The notes: generated by a model from the sequence alone, not told the origin. DNA of 64,000 nucleotides from Janthinobacterium sp. GW456P (GCF_002127655.1 NZ_NEHB01000002.1:261388-325387); one strand, 5' to 3'; positions 54,784-64,000 are shown, numbered from the stretch's first letter. A program made the numbers and translations.

Positions 54784-54800
54784 TGTAAACAAGATGTAAA
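54784..54800 (-). promoter_or_regulatory. KdpE-type direct repeat
   Basis: On the minus strand TTTACA-TCTTG-TTTACA is a perfect direct repeat with 11-bp period, the layout bound by OmpR-family dimers, and TTTACA resembles the E. coli KdpE site. It lies 84 bases before the first kdp gene start. A third TTTACG follows at about 54760. The surrounding gap 54701-55073 holds no other gene. Confidence 0.6.
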
Positions 54801-54978
54801 AAAGGCGGCTTTACCGCATAAAATCCATCACAATTGGTGCAAAACCACGCGCGCGGAGCACTGTTGTTGCCTTGGAGTAGCGCTATTGCTCGCCGGACAA
54901 GATAGAATGCGCGAGCGTCCGCACAAGGACGCCTAGCCTGCCGCACTGCCCTCCCCCAGTGACGCTGGACGGGATATA

Positions 54979-54994
54979 CTGTATATTCATACAG
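54979..54994. promoter_or_regulatory. LexA (SOS) box upstream of parE
   Basis: CTGTATATTCATACAG fits CTG-N10-CAG and, with its flanks (TA before, TTA after), is close to the E. coli SOS consensus TACTGTATATATATACAGTA. It lies 80 bases before the parE ATG and overlaps TATACT (54975-54980), a possible -10 element. No gene facing the other way starts nearby. Confidence 0.7.
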
Positions 54995-55073
54995 TTATCG
55001 CCGCCGCTGTCATTGCGCCCGCAGTGCCCTGGCCTGGCGTTCCAACCACTGTCTTTACTTAGCTTGAACACGT

Positions 55074-57071
55074 ATGGCCACTAAAAAACCAGCATCCGAC
55101 TACAGCGAATCATCCATCCGTGTCCTGAAAGGACTGGAACCCGTCAAGCAGCGCCCGGGGATGTACACCCGCACTGAAAATCCGCTGCACATCATTCAGG
55201 AAGTGATCGACAATGCCTCCGACGAAGCGCTGGGCGGTCATTGCACGCATATCGCCGTGACGCAGAACACCGATGGCAGCATCACCGTCGAAGACAATGG
55301 CCGCGGCATTCCCGTCGGCTTGCACCCGGAAGAAGGCGTGCCGACGGTGGAAATCGTGTTTACCCGGCTGCACGCGGGCGGCAAGTTCGACAAGGGTTCG
55401 GGCGGCGCCTACGCGTTCTCGGGCGGCTTGCACGGCGTCGGCGTGTCCGTCACCAATGCACTGTCGACGCGCCTGGAAATCACCGTCTGGCGCAAGGAAA
55501 GCGACGGCAACGGCTTGCACCACATGGTGTTTGCCAACGGCGACGTGATCGAGCCCCTGAGTTCCCGCCCCGCCCCGCGCGACGGTAAAAAATCCGGCAC
55601 GCGCGTCACGGCCTGGCCCGATGCAAAATACTTTGATTCGCCGAACATCTCGCAAACCGAGCTGCAACGCCTGCTGCGCTCGAAAGCCGTGCTGCTGCCG
55701 GGCGTGACAGTTACGCTCACCAACGCGAAGACGGGCGATACGCAGACCTGGCAGTACGCGGAAGGCTTGCGCGGCTACCTGACCGAAACGCTGGCGCAGG
55801 TATCGAATGGCGAAACTCTGATTCCCCTGTTCGAAGGCGCACAATACGCTGGCCCGGACTCGGAAGGCTTTGCCGAAGGCGAAGGCGCGGCCTGGGTCGT
55901 GGCGTGGACGGAAGAAGGCGCCATCGTGCGCGAATCGTATGTCAACCTGATTCCCACCTCGAATGGCGGCACGCACGAATCGGGCTTGCGCGACGGCCTG
56001 TTCGGCGCCGTGAAAAATTTCGTCGAAATGCACTCGCTGCTGCCCAAAGGCGTGAAACTGCTGCCCGAAGACGTGTTCGCGCGCGCTTCCTTCGTGCTGT
56101 CGGCCAAGGTGCTGGACCCGCAATTCCAGGGCCAGATCAAGGAACGCCTCAATTCACGCGACGCCGTGCGCCTCGTCTCGACCTTCGCCAAGCCGCCGCT
56201 GGAACTGTGGCTGAACCAGCACGTCGACTACGGCAAGAAGCTGGCCGAGCTCGTGATCAAGCAGGCGCAGTCGCGCCAGCGTTCGCTGCAAAAGGTGGAA
56301 AAGAAAAAATCCTCGGGTGTCGCCGTGTTGCCGGGCAAGCTGACGGACTGCGAATCGTCGGACATCGCGCGCAATGAACTGTTCCTCGTCGAGGGCGACT
56401 CGGCGGGCGGTTCGGCCAAGATGGGCCGCGACAAGGAATTCCAGGCGATCTTGCCCCTGCGCGGCAAGGTCCTGAACTCGTGGGAGACGGACCGCGACCG
56501 CCTGTTCGCCAATAACGAGATCCACGATATCGCGGTCGCCATCGGCGTCGATCCGCACAGCGTGGGCGACTCGCCCGACCTGTCCGGCCTGCGCTACGGC
56601 AAGATCTGCATCCTGTCCGACGCGGACGTGGACGGCTCGCACATCCAGGTACTGCTGCTGACCTTGTTCTTCAAGCACTTCCCGGTCCTGATCAACAAGG
56701 GCCACATCTGCATCGCCCGGCCGCCCTTGTACCGCGTGGACGCGCCGGCGCGCGGCAAGAAGCCGATGCAGAAAATCTATGCGCTCGACGACGGCGAGCT
56801 GCTGGCCATCGAGGACAAGCTGCGCAAGGAAGGCGTGAAACAGGGCGCCTGGTCGATCTCGCGCTTCAAGGGCCTGGGCGAGATGAACGCGGAACAGCTG
56901 TGGGAAACGACGATGAACCCGGACACGCGCCGTTTGCTGCCCGTGACGCTCGGCGAAGTCGACCACATGGATTCGGCCTCGCGCTTCAATATGTTGATGG
57001 GCAAGGGCGAAGCGGCCGGACGCCGCGCCTGGATCGAGGAACACGGCAATGAGGCGGAGGCGGATATCTGA
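55074..57071 (+). CDS. parE: DNA topoisomerase IV subunit B (ParE)
   Basis: ATPase subunit of topoisomerase IV, which decatenates daughter chromosomes. The 665 aa include the GHKL ATP site (IDNASDEALGG, EDNGRGIPVG, GGLHGVGVSVTNALS), the transducer domain and the TOPRIM domain with EGDSAGGSAKMGRD (near residue 440) and DADVDGSHI. The ribosome-binding site is poor. The stop codon overlaps the hscC ATG by one base. An SOS-type box lies upstream. parC is 5.5 kb downstream, after three chaperone-like genes. Confidence 0.96.
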   Translation: MATKKPASDYSESSIRVLKGLEPVKQRPGMYTRTENPLHIIQEVIDNASDEALGGHCTHIAVTQNTDGSITVEDNGRGIPVGLHPEEGVPTVEIVFTRLHAGGKFDKGSGGAYAFSGGLHGVGVSVTNALSTRLEITVWRKESDGNGLHHMVFANGDVIEPLSSRPAPRDGKKSGTRVTAWPDAKYFDSPNISQTELQRLLRSKAVLLPGVTVTLTNAKTGDTQTWQYAEGLRGYLTETLAQVSNGETLIPLFEGAQYAGPDSEGFAEGEGAAWVVAWTEEGAIVRESYVNLIPTSNGGTHESGLRDGLFGAVKNFVEMHSLLPKGVKLLPEDVFARASFVLSAKVLDPQFQGQIKERLNSRDAVRLVSTFAKPPLELWLNQHVDYGKKLAELVIKQAQSRQRSLQKVEKKKSSGVAVLPGKLTDCESSDIARNELFLVEGDSAGGSAKMGRDKEFQAILPLRGKVLNSWETDRDRLFANNEIHDIAVAIGVDPHSVGDSPDLSGLRYGKICILSDADVDGSHIQVLLLTLFFKHFPVLINKGHICIARPPLYRVDAPARGKKPMQKIYALDDGELLAIEDKLRKEGVKQGAWSISRFKGLGEMNAEQLWETTMNPDTRRLLPVTLGEVDHMDSASRFNMLMGKGEAAGRRAWIEEHGNEAEADI

Positions 57072-58780
57072 TGATTATCGGCATTGACCTGGGCACCACC
57101 AACAGCCTGGTCGCCCTCTGGCGCGACGGCAAGGCTTCCATCATCCCGAACGCGCTGGGCGAACACCTGACGCCATCGTGCGTGAGCATCGATGACGACG
57201 GCACCGTGCTGGTGGGCCGCGCCGCGCGCGAACGGCTGCAGACGCACCCGCAGCTGACGGCGGCCGTCTTCAAGCGCTACATGGGCAGCGAAAAGAAGAT
57301 CACCCTCGGCACGCAGCAATTCCGTCCGGAAGAACTGTCGTCGATGGTGCTGCGCGCGCTGAAGGAAGATGCGGAAGCCTTCCTCGGCCACAAGGTCGAA
57401 GAGGCCATCATCACCGTGCCCGCGTATTTCAGCGATGCGCAGCGCAAGGCTACGCGCATCGCCGGCCAGCTGGCCGGCTTGCGCGTGGAGCGCCTGCTGA
57501 ATGAACCGACGGCCGCCGCGCTGGCCTACGGCATCCGCGACAAGGAACAGGAAAGCAAATTCCTCGTCTTCGACCTGGGCGGCGGCACCTTCGACGTGTC
57601 GATCCTGGAATTGTTCGAAGGCGTGATGGAAGTGCGCGCCTCGGCCGGCGACAATTTCCTCGGCGGCGAAGACTTCGTCACCGTCCTGGTTGACGCCTTT
57701 TTGGAAGGCAGCGGCCTGCGCGACGCCATCGGCAGCCGCCTGCTCGACCCACGCCAGCAGCAGCTGCTGCGCGATGAGGCCGAACGCGCCAAGCGCCTGC
57801 TGTCGGACCAGCCGTCCGTGCGCATGGCCACGCGCTACCAGGACAAGGAATACAGCTGGGAGATCAACGAAGACAAGCTGGCGCAATTGTGCGAGCCCCT
57901 GCTGGCGCGCCTGCGCCTGCCGGTCGAGCGCGCGCTGCGCGACGCCACCATCCGTGCCGCCGAACTCGATGAAGTGGTACTGGCCGGCGGCGCCACGCGC
58001 ATGCCGCTGGTACGCAAACTCGTCTCGCGCATGTTCGGCCGCTTCCCCGCCATCCACCTGGATCCGGACGAAGCCGTGGCGCTGGGCGCCGCCGTGCAGG
58101 CGGGCCTGAAAATGCGCGACGCGGCCCTCGACGAAGTCGTCATGACGGATGTGGCGCCATATTCGCTGGGCATTGCGACCTCGCGCCAGATCGGCCCGAA
58201 CCAGTATGAAGGCGGCCATTACCTGCCCATCATCGAGCGCAATTCCGTGGTGCCCGTCTCGCGCACGGAAAGCATCACCACCATCCACGACAACCAGAAG
58301 GAAATCAACTTGGCGATCTTCCAGGGCGAATCACGCCTGGTGGCCGACAACGTCTTCCTTGGCAAGATTAACTTTCCGATTCCCGTCAAAAAAGCGGGCG
58401 AGATCAGCATCGACGTGCGCTTCACCTATGATATCAGCGGCGTGCTGGAAGCAGAAGTGACGGTGCTGGCCACGCAGGAACGCCACAAGATGATCATCAG
58501 CGACAATGCGGGCGTGATGACGCCGGAACAGATCGAACAGCGTTTCCTTGAACTGGCCGACCTGAAGATCCACCCGCGCGAGCAGCTGGAAAACCGTACC
58601 CTGGTCACGCGCGCCGACCGCCTGTACGAACAGTCGCTGGGCGACGTGCGCAACTACATCGCCGCGCATACGGCCAATTTCCAGGCCGCGCTGGAGACGC
58701 AGAACCCGTCCACCATCCGGCAAGCGCGTACGGCGTTCGCGGAGGTGCTCAAGGAAATAGAAAGTGACAGTTTCCTGTGA
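57071..58780 (+). CDS. hscC: Hsp70-type chaperone HscC
   Basis: A 569-aa Hsp70 of the HscC (Hsc62) subgroup, shorter than DnaK (about 640 aa) through a reduced C-terminal lid. The nucleotide-binding domain is complete: MIIGIDLGTTNS at the start, VPAYFSDAQRKAT, NEPTAAALAYG, DLGGGTFDVS and VVLAGGATRMPLV. The substrate-binding domain (about 390-500) is followed by a short helical end with EIESDSFL. HscC works in E. coli with special J-proteins and affects sigma-70. Here two J-like membrane proteins follow directly, the first overlapping by four bases (GTGA). Confidence 0.95.
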   Translation: MIIGIDLGTTNSLVALWRDGKASIIPNALGEHLTPSCVSIDDDGTVLVGRAARERLQTHPQLTAAVFKRYMGSEKKITLGTQQFRPEELSSMVLRALKEDAEAFLGHKVEEAIITVPAYFSDAQRKATRIAGQLAGLRVERLLNEPTAAALAYGIRDKEQESKFLVFDLGGGTFDVSILELFEGVMEVRASAGDNFLGGEDFVTVLVDAFLEGSGLRDAIGSRLLDPRQQQLLRDEAERAKRLLSDQPSVRMATRYQDKEYSWEINEDKLAQLCEPLLARLRLPVERALRDATIRAAELDEVVLAGGATRMPLVRKLVSRMFGRFPAIHLDPDEAVALGAAVQAGLKMRDAALDEVVMTDVAPYSLGIATSRQIGPNQYEGGHYLPIIERNSVVPVSRTESITTIHDNQKEINLAIFQGESRLVADNVFLGKINFPIPVKKAGEISIDVRFTYDISGVLEAEVTVLATQERHKMIISDNAGVMTPEQIEQRFLELADLKIHPREQLENRTLVTRADRLYEQSLGDVRNYIAAHTANFQAALETQNPSTIRQARTAFAEVLKEIESDSFL

Positions 58781-60501
58781 CGGGTAGCGAGACGCTGGAT
58801 ATCTGGCAAGTCCTGGGCATCGCCGAGACGGGCGATGAACGGGACATCAAGCGCGCCTATGCGCGCCAGTTAAAGCTGAACCGTCCTGAAGACGGTGCGG
58901 CCGCCTTCCAGCGCCTGCGCGATGCCTATGACCATGCGCTGCGCATCGTCGCGCATAGCCAGGAACGACAGGCGCCTGCCGCATCCACCGCTGCGGCCAC
59001 AGCGCCCGCGCCCACTCCAGCCCCGCTGGCAGCTGGCAAGATCGATTTCGGCAAAGCACCACCGGCGGCATCGCCTGCCATGACAGCCGATCCGCGGAAA
59101 GAAGCGCAGATCCTGTGGCAGGAATGGCTGGCCTCCGGCAACGGCATCAAGCTGTCGACGCTGGAAAAGCGCGAAGCGATGACCCACCTCGCCGTGCGCG
59201 AGGAATTTGAACGCCTGGCCCTGCGCTACTGCGCCACGGCCGCCTGCCATGACGCCGTCCGTGCTCGCTTCATCGAGCACTATCAGTGGGACCAGCGGCT
59301 GCCGCAATTGCACAAAATGGATGCGGAAGCGGCGCGCAGCCTGGTCGGGCGCCAGAATGCGACGGCTTCGCTGGCCTATTTGCGCCGCAGCGGAGAGTAC
59401 GACGCATGCCTCGATCTGCTGATGGCCGCACCGCCGGCATCCGCATCCAGACTGCACGATGTGCGCTTGACGCGGACCCTGCTGGCACTCATCGAGGACT
59501 TGCGCGCGCATCATGGCGACCTGCTGGCCTACAAGATCGATCCCGCGTCGATCACCTGGTGGGAGAGCAAGGCGCGCGCCAAAAAATACTTCGGAAGTAC
59601 CGCCATACTTTCCGCGGTGACCGGCATGGCCCTCTACGGACTAGCGCTGTTCATGCATGAGCGCTGGGGTTTCTTCGGCATCGACTCCTTTCATGCGATT
59701 TTCTTCGTGCTGTCACAGCTGCTGTCCTTCTCGGCCTACGCCGCGTTCGCCTTTTACCGCCCTGTTGCACTGCCCGGGCGGATGGCGCAGTCCAGGCAGC
59801 AGCACTTCGGTGTCTATCTGCAGTACCGACATCGGCACCTGTGGCAATTCGGCTGGGTGTATGCCTATGCCGGGCTGTCGCTGCTGCTGTTTGTCAGCCA
59901 TCCATCGCCGACGCTGGTCTCCGGCGCCACGCTCCTGCTTGCCGTCTGCGCGCTAGTGGCCGTATTTGCTTCCTCGGCCCACTTCAAGCTGCGCGCCTAT
60001 CTGCTCTTGCTGCCGATTGCCTCGCTGCTGGCCTGGATGATGCGGGCAACCGCCTTCGACGCCTTTCCTGCCGGCGCCTGTTTTGCTTTCAGCCTGTGCC
60101 TGCTGATACTGCTGGCGCGCAGCGGCGCGCAACTGTATCCGGCCCTGGGCTTGCCAAAGGCGTGGCAGCACCGCTTGCGCATCACCTGGCTGCTGGGTGG
60201 CACCATGCTGTTTTTTGTCGCGGCGACGGGCGTGCTGCCGGCCGGCCTGGCCCCGGTGCTGGCCTGGCTGTGGTGCCTGGCCGGAGTACCGCTGTATACA
60301 TTCACGATGCCCGACATTTCCCGCCACCTGGTATGGCCAGCCCTGCTGCTGGCCAAGATCACGCTGGTATCGAGCACGTCCTTTTTTGCCAATTTGCCCG
60401 ATGCCCGCCTGATACTGCCGCAAGCCCTGCTGCCACTCATCGCCATGCTAATCCTGGCCAATCTGTTCTATGAAAACCAGCAAGAAAACGTCCATGCCTG
60501 A
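58777..60501 (+). CDS. Membrane J-like domain protein 1, HscC partner candidate
   Basis: Starts with GTG overlapping the hscC stop. The 574 aa begin with a J-like domain (about 7-60: DIWQVLGIAETGDERDIKRA, then FQRLRDAYDHAL). The HPD triad needed for Hsp70 stimulation is replaced by R36-P37-E38-D39. A Pro/Ala linker (65-100) leads to a soluble helical region (about 100-265) and then about nine membrane helices (about 268-570). It shares its plan with the next gene. By place it should work with HscC at the inner membrane; whether it stimulates ATPase without HPD is unknown. Confidence 0.85.
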   Translation: MTGSETLDIWQVLGIAETGDERDIKRAYARQLKLNRPEDGAAAFQRLRDAYDHALRIVAHSQERQAPAASTAAATAPAPTPAPLAAGKIDFGKAPPAASPAMTADPRKEAQILWQEWLASGNGIKLSTLEKREAMTHLAVREEFERLALRYCATAACHDAVRARFIEHYQWDQRLPQLHKMDAEAARSLVGRQNATASLAYLRRSGEYDACLDLLMAAPPASASRLHDVRLTRTLLALIEDLRAHHGDLLAYKIDPASITWWESKARAKKYFGSTAILSAVTGMALYGLALFMHERWGFFGIDSFHAIFFVLSQLLSFSAYAAFAFYRPVALPGRMAQSRQQHFGVYLQYRHRHLWQFGWVYAYAGLSLLLFVSHPSPTLVSGATLLLAVCALVAVFASSAHFKLRAYLLLLPIASLLAWMMRATAFDAFPAGACFAFSLCLLILLARSGAQLYPALGLPKAWQHRLRITWLLGGTMLFFVAATGVLPAGLAPVLAWLWCLAGVPLYTFTMPDISRHLVWPALLLAKITLVSSTSFFANLPDARLILPQALLPLIAMLILANLFYENQQENVHA

Positions 60502-60564
60502 ACGCGCGCCCATGCCCAAGCAAGCCACTACACCCGACCTGTCCCGTAACGGGAGCGACGTCTG

Positions 60565-62496
60565 ATGGACGGCGGCATGCATGGCGCTGAGCGCAGCCTT
60601 TGGGACATCCTCGGCACGGCGCCGACGGGTGACGAGCGCGCCATCAAGCGCGCCTACGCGAAACGCCTGAAGGTAACGCGGCCCGAGGACGACCCGGCCG
60701 CCTTCCAGCAACTGCGCGACGCCTATGAATATGCGCTGCGCCATGCACCGCGCTTTGCCGCGGAGCTGGCGCAGATGCACGCCACACCAGCGGCTGAACT
60801 GGCGGAGCCGGATCCGGCGGATCTCTCTGCGGCGCCCGCGTCCGGCTGGCAAACAGACGCCGGCCTGGCGGCAGCCGTGCCACTGCAGGAGCAAGCGCCG
60901 GCCGACGAAGCGCCCGCGGAAGCACAGCCTGAACTGTGGGGCGTGATCGCCGACGCAGGACAGGAACATCAGGAAGCGCCTGCGGAGCTGTGGGGCGTCC
61001 CCGACGAAGCAGCGCGGGAACGCGCACGGCCGCCGGAACAATGGGGCGTGGTCGCCATCGATCCCGTCCAGGAAGGCGCCAGCCTGTGGCAGGCATTCCT
61101 GGAGCAGTCGCGACGCCGCGACGCGGCCACGCTGCTGGCCGGCTTCCTCGAGCGCGAGGAATTGCTCAACCTCGACGTGCGCGAGGAATTCGATCTGTGC
61201 GCGCTGCGCTATTGCGCCAGCGCCGGCTATGAGCTGTCGTTGCGCAACGCCCTGTTCGAGCAACTGGGCTGGGAATTTGATTTTTCCTACCTGGCGCGCC
61301 GCCATGGCGACCTGGTGCGCGCTGCCGTGCAGCGCTACCGGGCCGACCGCTCGTTCGCCCATTTCAACGACAACCGCGACAGCTATCCCGGCCTGGACTG
61401 CATCCTGTCGCAGCAGCCACCGTCGGCCTATGCGCGCCAGATGCTGGACAAAAAATTCAACCTGCAGCTGCGCGAGCTGCTGCAGACGATACGCTGGCAT
61501 CACGCCGAAATGCTGGCCTACAAACTCGACATCGACCTGTTCGAACAATGGGAACAGGCGGTTTTTTCGCGCCGCTATTTCAAGCAGACGGCCTTCGCCT
61601 CGGCGGGTCTAGGCTTCGTGCTGCACCTCATCCTGTCCAGCCTGTTCAAGGTCGCCGACGTCAGCCTAGGCGACATGGGCGCGTATGCCAGCCTGCTGGG
61701 ATGCCAGGCGCTGGCCTTTGCCCTGCTGGCCATGCACGCGCTGCGCTGGCCCGCGCCCCTGTTCGCGCGCCTGCACGCGCTGCAGGAAGCATTGCTGGAA
61801 TGCCTGCCCGTGCTGCGGCAGCGTCACGGGCTGCTGCATCTGGCCTGGATCGTGCCCTACGTGCTGCTGGCGCTATCGCTGTTCCTGCCCGAACGGGGCG
61901 AGGCGCTGCGCATCGCCACCTCGGTGGGCTTGTGCGCCTCGGCGCTGCTGGCCTATGCCATGAACCGCCAACTGCTCAACGGCGTGCTGCTCGCCGCTGC
62001 GCTGGGCCTGGCGCTGGTCGCCGCCATGTTCATGAACGGCACAGGCTCCGCGGCACTCGTCATCGCCAATGGCATGCCCATGATGTTTTGCCTGTTACTG
62101 CTGACCTTGCGCAGCGCCGGCGGCCTGTATGAGGAATGCGGCTTGCCCGCGGCGCGTTTGCCGCGCCTGCGCGTGGCATGGCTGGTCGGCTGCGCCGCCC
62201 TGCTGCTGCCCCTGTATCTGCAGCTGCTGCCAGCCGTGCCGCTCGGCGCCGCGCTGTATGCCTGGTCGTGCGCCGGCCTGCTGATCTCGCCCAGCGATTT
62301 GCGCTGGCGGACGGTCTGGCCGCTGGTGCTGGTGCCGTCCCTAGGCAGCTTTTTGCTGGCGGGCCAGGCCGCGCCCGTGCGCGCCATGTCGATGATGCAT
62401 AACGGCGTCGAACTGGCCCTGATCGTGCTGTATTTCACCCTACGCTGCATCTATCTGCGCTACGGCGCCGCCTTATCCCGACCCGGGCTGTCATAA
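60565..62496 (+). CDS. Membrane J-like domain protein 2 with WGV repeats
   Basis: A 643-aa paralogue of the preceding protein. J-like domain at about 10-60 with R39-P40-E41-D42 in place of HPD, then an acidic Ala/Pro linker holding three copies of a short motif: ELWGV (123-127), ELWGV (141-145), EQWGV (158-162), about 17-18 residues apart. A soluble part shared with protein 1 (REEFDLCALRYCASAGYEL) follows, then about ten membrane helices from residue 335. The ATG at 60565 has GGGAG rather far upstream; Met5 is an alternative. parC starts 48 bases after its stop. Confidence 0.83.
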   Translation: MDGGMHGAERSLWDILGTAPTGDERAIKRAYAKRLKVTRPEDDPAAFQQLRDAYEYALRHAPRFAAELAQMHATPAAELAEPDPADLSAAPASGWQTDAGLAAAVPLQEQAPADEAPAEAQPELWGVIADAGQEHQEAPAELWGVPDEAARERARPPEQWGVVAIDPVQEGASLWQAFLEQSRRRDAATLLAGFLEREELLNLDVREEFDLCALRYCASAGYELSLRNALFEQLGWEFDFSYLARRHGDLVRAAVQRYRADRSFAHFNDNRDSYPGLDCILSQQPPSAYARQMLDKKFNLQLRELLQTIRWHHAEMLAYKLDIDLFEQWEQAVFSRRYFKQTAFASAGLGFVLHLILSSLFKVADVSLGDMGAYASLLGCQALAFALLAMHALRWPAPLFARLHALQEALLECLPVLRQRHGLLHLAWIVPYVLLALSLFLPERGEALRIATSVGLCASALLAYAMNRQLLNGVLLAAALGLALVAAMFMNGTGSAALVIANGMPMMFCLLLLTLRSAGGLYEECGLPAARLPRLRVAWLVGCAALLLPLYLQLLPAVPLGAALYAWSCAGLLISPSDLRWRTVWPLVLVPSLGSFLLAGQAAPVRAMSMMHNGVELALIVLYFTLRCIYLRYGAALSRPGLS

Positions 62497-62544
62497 TCAG
62501 CTCCATGAATTCAACCGCAACCACTTAACACCGAAACAAGCGCC

Positions 62545-64000
62545 ATGTCCACACAAACCAATTTATTTGACGATGCCCAGCCTGAGCCGATCGAGCCGGA
62601 TGAACCGGTATTCGACGGCGAAGCGCTGACCCTGTCCACCTTTGCCGAGCGAGCCTATCTCGATTACGCCATCTCCGTCGTCAAGGGCCGCGCCCTGCCC
62701 GACGTATGCGATGGCCAGAAGCCGGTGCAGCGCCGCATCCTGTATGCGATGAACGAGCTGGGCTTGAATGCCACGGCGAAGCCGCGCAAATCGGCGGCCG
62801 TGGTCGGCGACGTGCTCGGTAAGCTGCATCCGCACGGCGACCAGTCCGTGTACGACGCGCTGGTGCGCATGGCGCAGGATTTTTCCTTGCGCTACCCGCT
62901 GATCGATGGCCAGGGCAACTTCGGCTCGCGCGACGGCGACGGCGCGGCGGCCATGCGTTACACGGAAGCGCGTTTGACGCCGATCGCCAGGCTGCTGATG
63001 GATGAAATCGGCATGGGCACGGTGGACTTCCAGCCCAACTACGACGGTTCGACGGAAGAACCGAAGCTGCTGCCGGCGCGCCTGCCGATGGTGCTGCTCA
63101 ATGGCGCCTCCGGCATCGCCGTGGGCCTGGCGACGGAAATCCCGTCGCACAACCTGGCCGAAGTGGCGAAAGCAGCCGTCGCCATGATCCGCGATCCGAA
63201 GATCACGCACGCCGAACTGATGGCCATCATGCCCGGCCCCGACTTCCCCGGCGGCGGCCAGATCATCACCCCGCCATCGCAAATCCAGGACATGTATGCG
63301 GGCGGGCGCGGCAGCATGAAAGTGCGCGCGCGCTGGAAGATCGAGGAACTGGCGCGCGGCCAGTGGCAAGCCGTCGTGACGGAACTGCCGCCGGGCACCT
63401 CGTCGCAGAAGGTGCTGGAAGAAATCGAAGAGCTGACGAATCCGAAGATCAAGCTGGGCAAGAAGGCGCTGTCGCCGGACCAGGTGGCCCTGAAGGCACT
63501 GATCCTCAACTCGCTCGACACCATCCGCGACGAATCGGGCCGCGCCGCGCCCGTGCGCCTGGTATTCGAACCGAAGTCGAAAAACCAGGATCAGACGGAA
63601 TTCATGCTGATGCTGCTGGCGCATACGTCGCTGGAATCGTCGACCTCGATCAACCTGGTGATGATAGGCGGCGATGGCCGTCCACGCCAGAAAGGCCTGG
63701 GCGACATCCTGCGCGAATGGATCGACTTCCGCTTCGAGACCGTCACGCGCCGCACCGGCTACAAGCTGGGCAAGGTCAAGGACCGCATCCATATCCTGGA
63801 AGGACGCGAAGCGATCCTGCTCAATATCGACAAGGTGATCCAGATCATCCGCAATTCGGATGAACCGAAGGCGGCCCTGATCGAGGCGTTCAAGCTGTCC
63901 GAACGCCAGGCCGACGATATCCTGGAAATCCGCTTGCGCCAGCTGGCGCGCCTGGAAACGATCAAGATCCAGCAGGAACTGGCCGAGCTGCGCAAGGAAG
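62545..64000 (+). CDS. parC: DNA topoisomerase IV subunit A (ParC), cut by window end
   Basis: Breakage-reunion subunit of topoisomerase IV. The first 485 codons are in the window and the frame stays open to the edge. The start [10 protein letters not shown] gives the expected N-terminus. The catalytic tyrosine is Y139 in [10 protein letters not shown]. The quinolone-determining segment reads [18 protein letters not shown]: the position equal to E. coli ParC S80 is Gln (Q100) and that of E84 is Asp (D104). [21 protein letters not shown], and [13 protein letters not shown] follow the family. Its place behind the J-like genes suggests shared transcription with parE. Confidence 0.96.
   Translation, partial: MSTQTNLFDDAQPEPIEPDEPVFDGEALTLSTFAERAYLDYAISVVKGRALPDVCDGQKPVQRRILYAMNELGLNATAKPRKSAAVVGDVLGKLHPHGDQSVYDALVRMAQDFSLRYPLIDGQGNFGSRDGDGAAAMRYTEARLTPIARLLMDEIGMGTVDFQPNYDGSTEEPKLLPARLPMVLLNGASGIAVGLATEIPSHNLAEVAKAAVAMIRDPKITHAELMAIMPGPDFPGGGQIITPPSQIQDMYAGGRGSMKVRARWKIEELARGQWQAVVTELPPGTSSQKVLEEIEELTNPKIKLGKKALSPDQVALKALILNSLDTIRDESGRAAPVRLVFEPKSKNQDQTEFMLMLLAHTSLESSTSINLVMIGGDGRPRQKGLGDILREWIDFRFETVTRRTGYKLGKVKDRIHILEGREAILLNIDKVIQIIRNSDEPKAALIEAFKLSERQADDILEIRLRQLARLETIKIQQELAELRKE

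Noticed and set aside
54913-54930. Hairpin GCGTCC-GCACAA-GGACGC as a terminator
   Set aside because: There is no T tract on either strand, so termination is not supported.

Overview
The window looks like a chromosomal segment of a GC-rich betaproteobacterium of the Burkholderiales, most likely Oxalobacteraceae close to Janthinobacterium. This rests on protein-level recognition and on the gene order ccsA-like / PP0621-like / pilR-like / ampD / nrdA / nrdB; no search was run. Genes are densely packed, often with 4-nt ATGA overlaps. No rRNA, tRNA, CRISPR array or full insertion sequence was seen. The window ends inside parC.

Layout. 0-5.5 kb: class Ia ribonucleotide reductase (nrdAB, minus strand) with paired NrdR-type boxes and a decayed duplicate of the nrdB 3' end plus its terminator. 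5.5-8.3 kb: ampD, a receiver-less PilR-like sigma-54 activator, a PP0621-type protein and a CcsA-like cytochrome c assembly protein. 8.4-20 kb: accessory block with a lipoprotein, an orphan substrate-binding protein, MacAB, and an iron group (DUF3325, PepSY reductase-like protein, DUF3649, TonB siderophore receptor, FecR, FecI) headed by a strong Fur box. 20-28.7 kb: core genes ffh, a SWIB protein, a lytic transglycosylase, proS, rppH, mqo and a DUF1841 gene, with several palindromic dispersed repeats in the gaps.

28.7-35.7 kb is a compact nitrite/nitric oxide unit: nirK (with an extra N-terminal cupredoxin), ytfE and a quinol NO reductase in one operon. It is divergent from norR across a 138-bp spacer that carries a consensus sigma-54 promoter, two NorR-type sites and an FNR/DNR-like box. 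Two small c-type cytochromes follow and may donate electrons. 35.9-45.4 kb: MoxR-GNAT-VWA, a Kef-like antiporter joined to a YbdK-type ligase, an alginate-lyase-like protein with a class I amidotransferase, and a small operon of unknown protein, DapA homologue and degenerate ParA-like ATPase. 45.5-54.7 kb: a TorF-type porin and the complete kdpFABC-DE potassium system, with a 30-codon membrane microprotein before kdpF, a KdpE-type direct repeat, and a REP cluster between kdpC and kdpD.

54.9-64 kb: topoisomerase IV genes parE and parC flank an Hsp70 (HscC) and two large membrane proteins with J-like domains that have RPED where HPD is expected. The parE-hscC-J1 junctions overlap, and a near-consensus LexA box lies before parE. 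This chaperone cassette inside a topoisomerase IV locus, and the sigma-54/NorR-controlled nitrite-to-N2O operon, are the two most system-like observations here.
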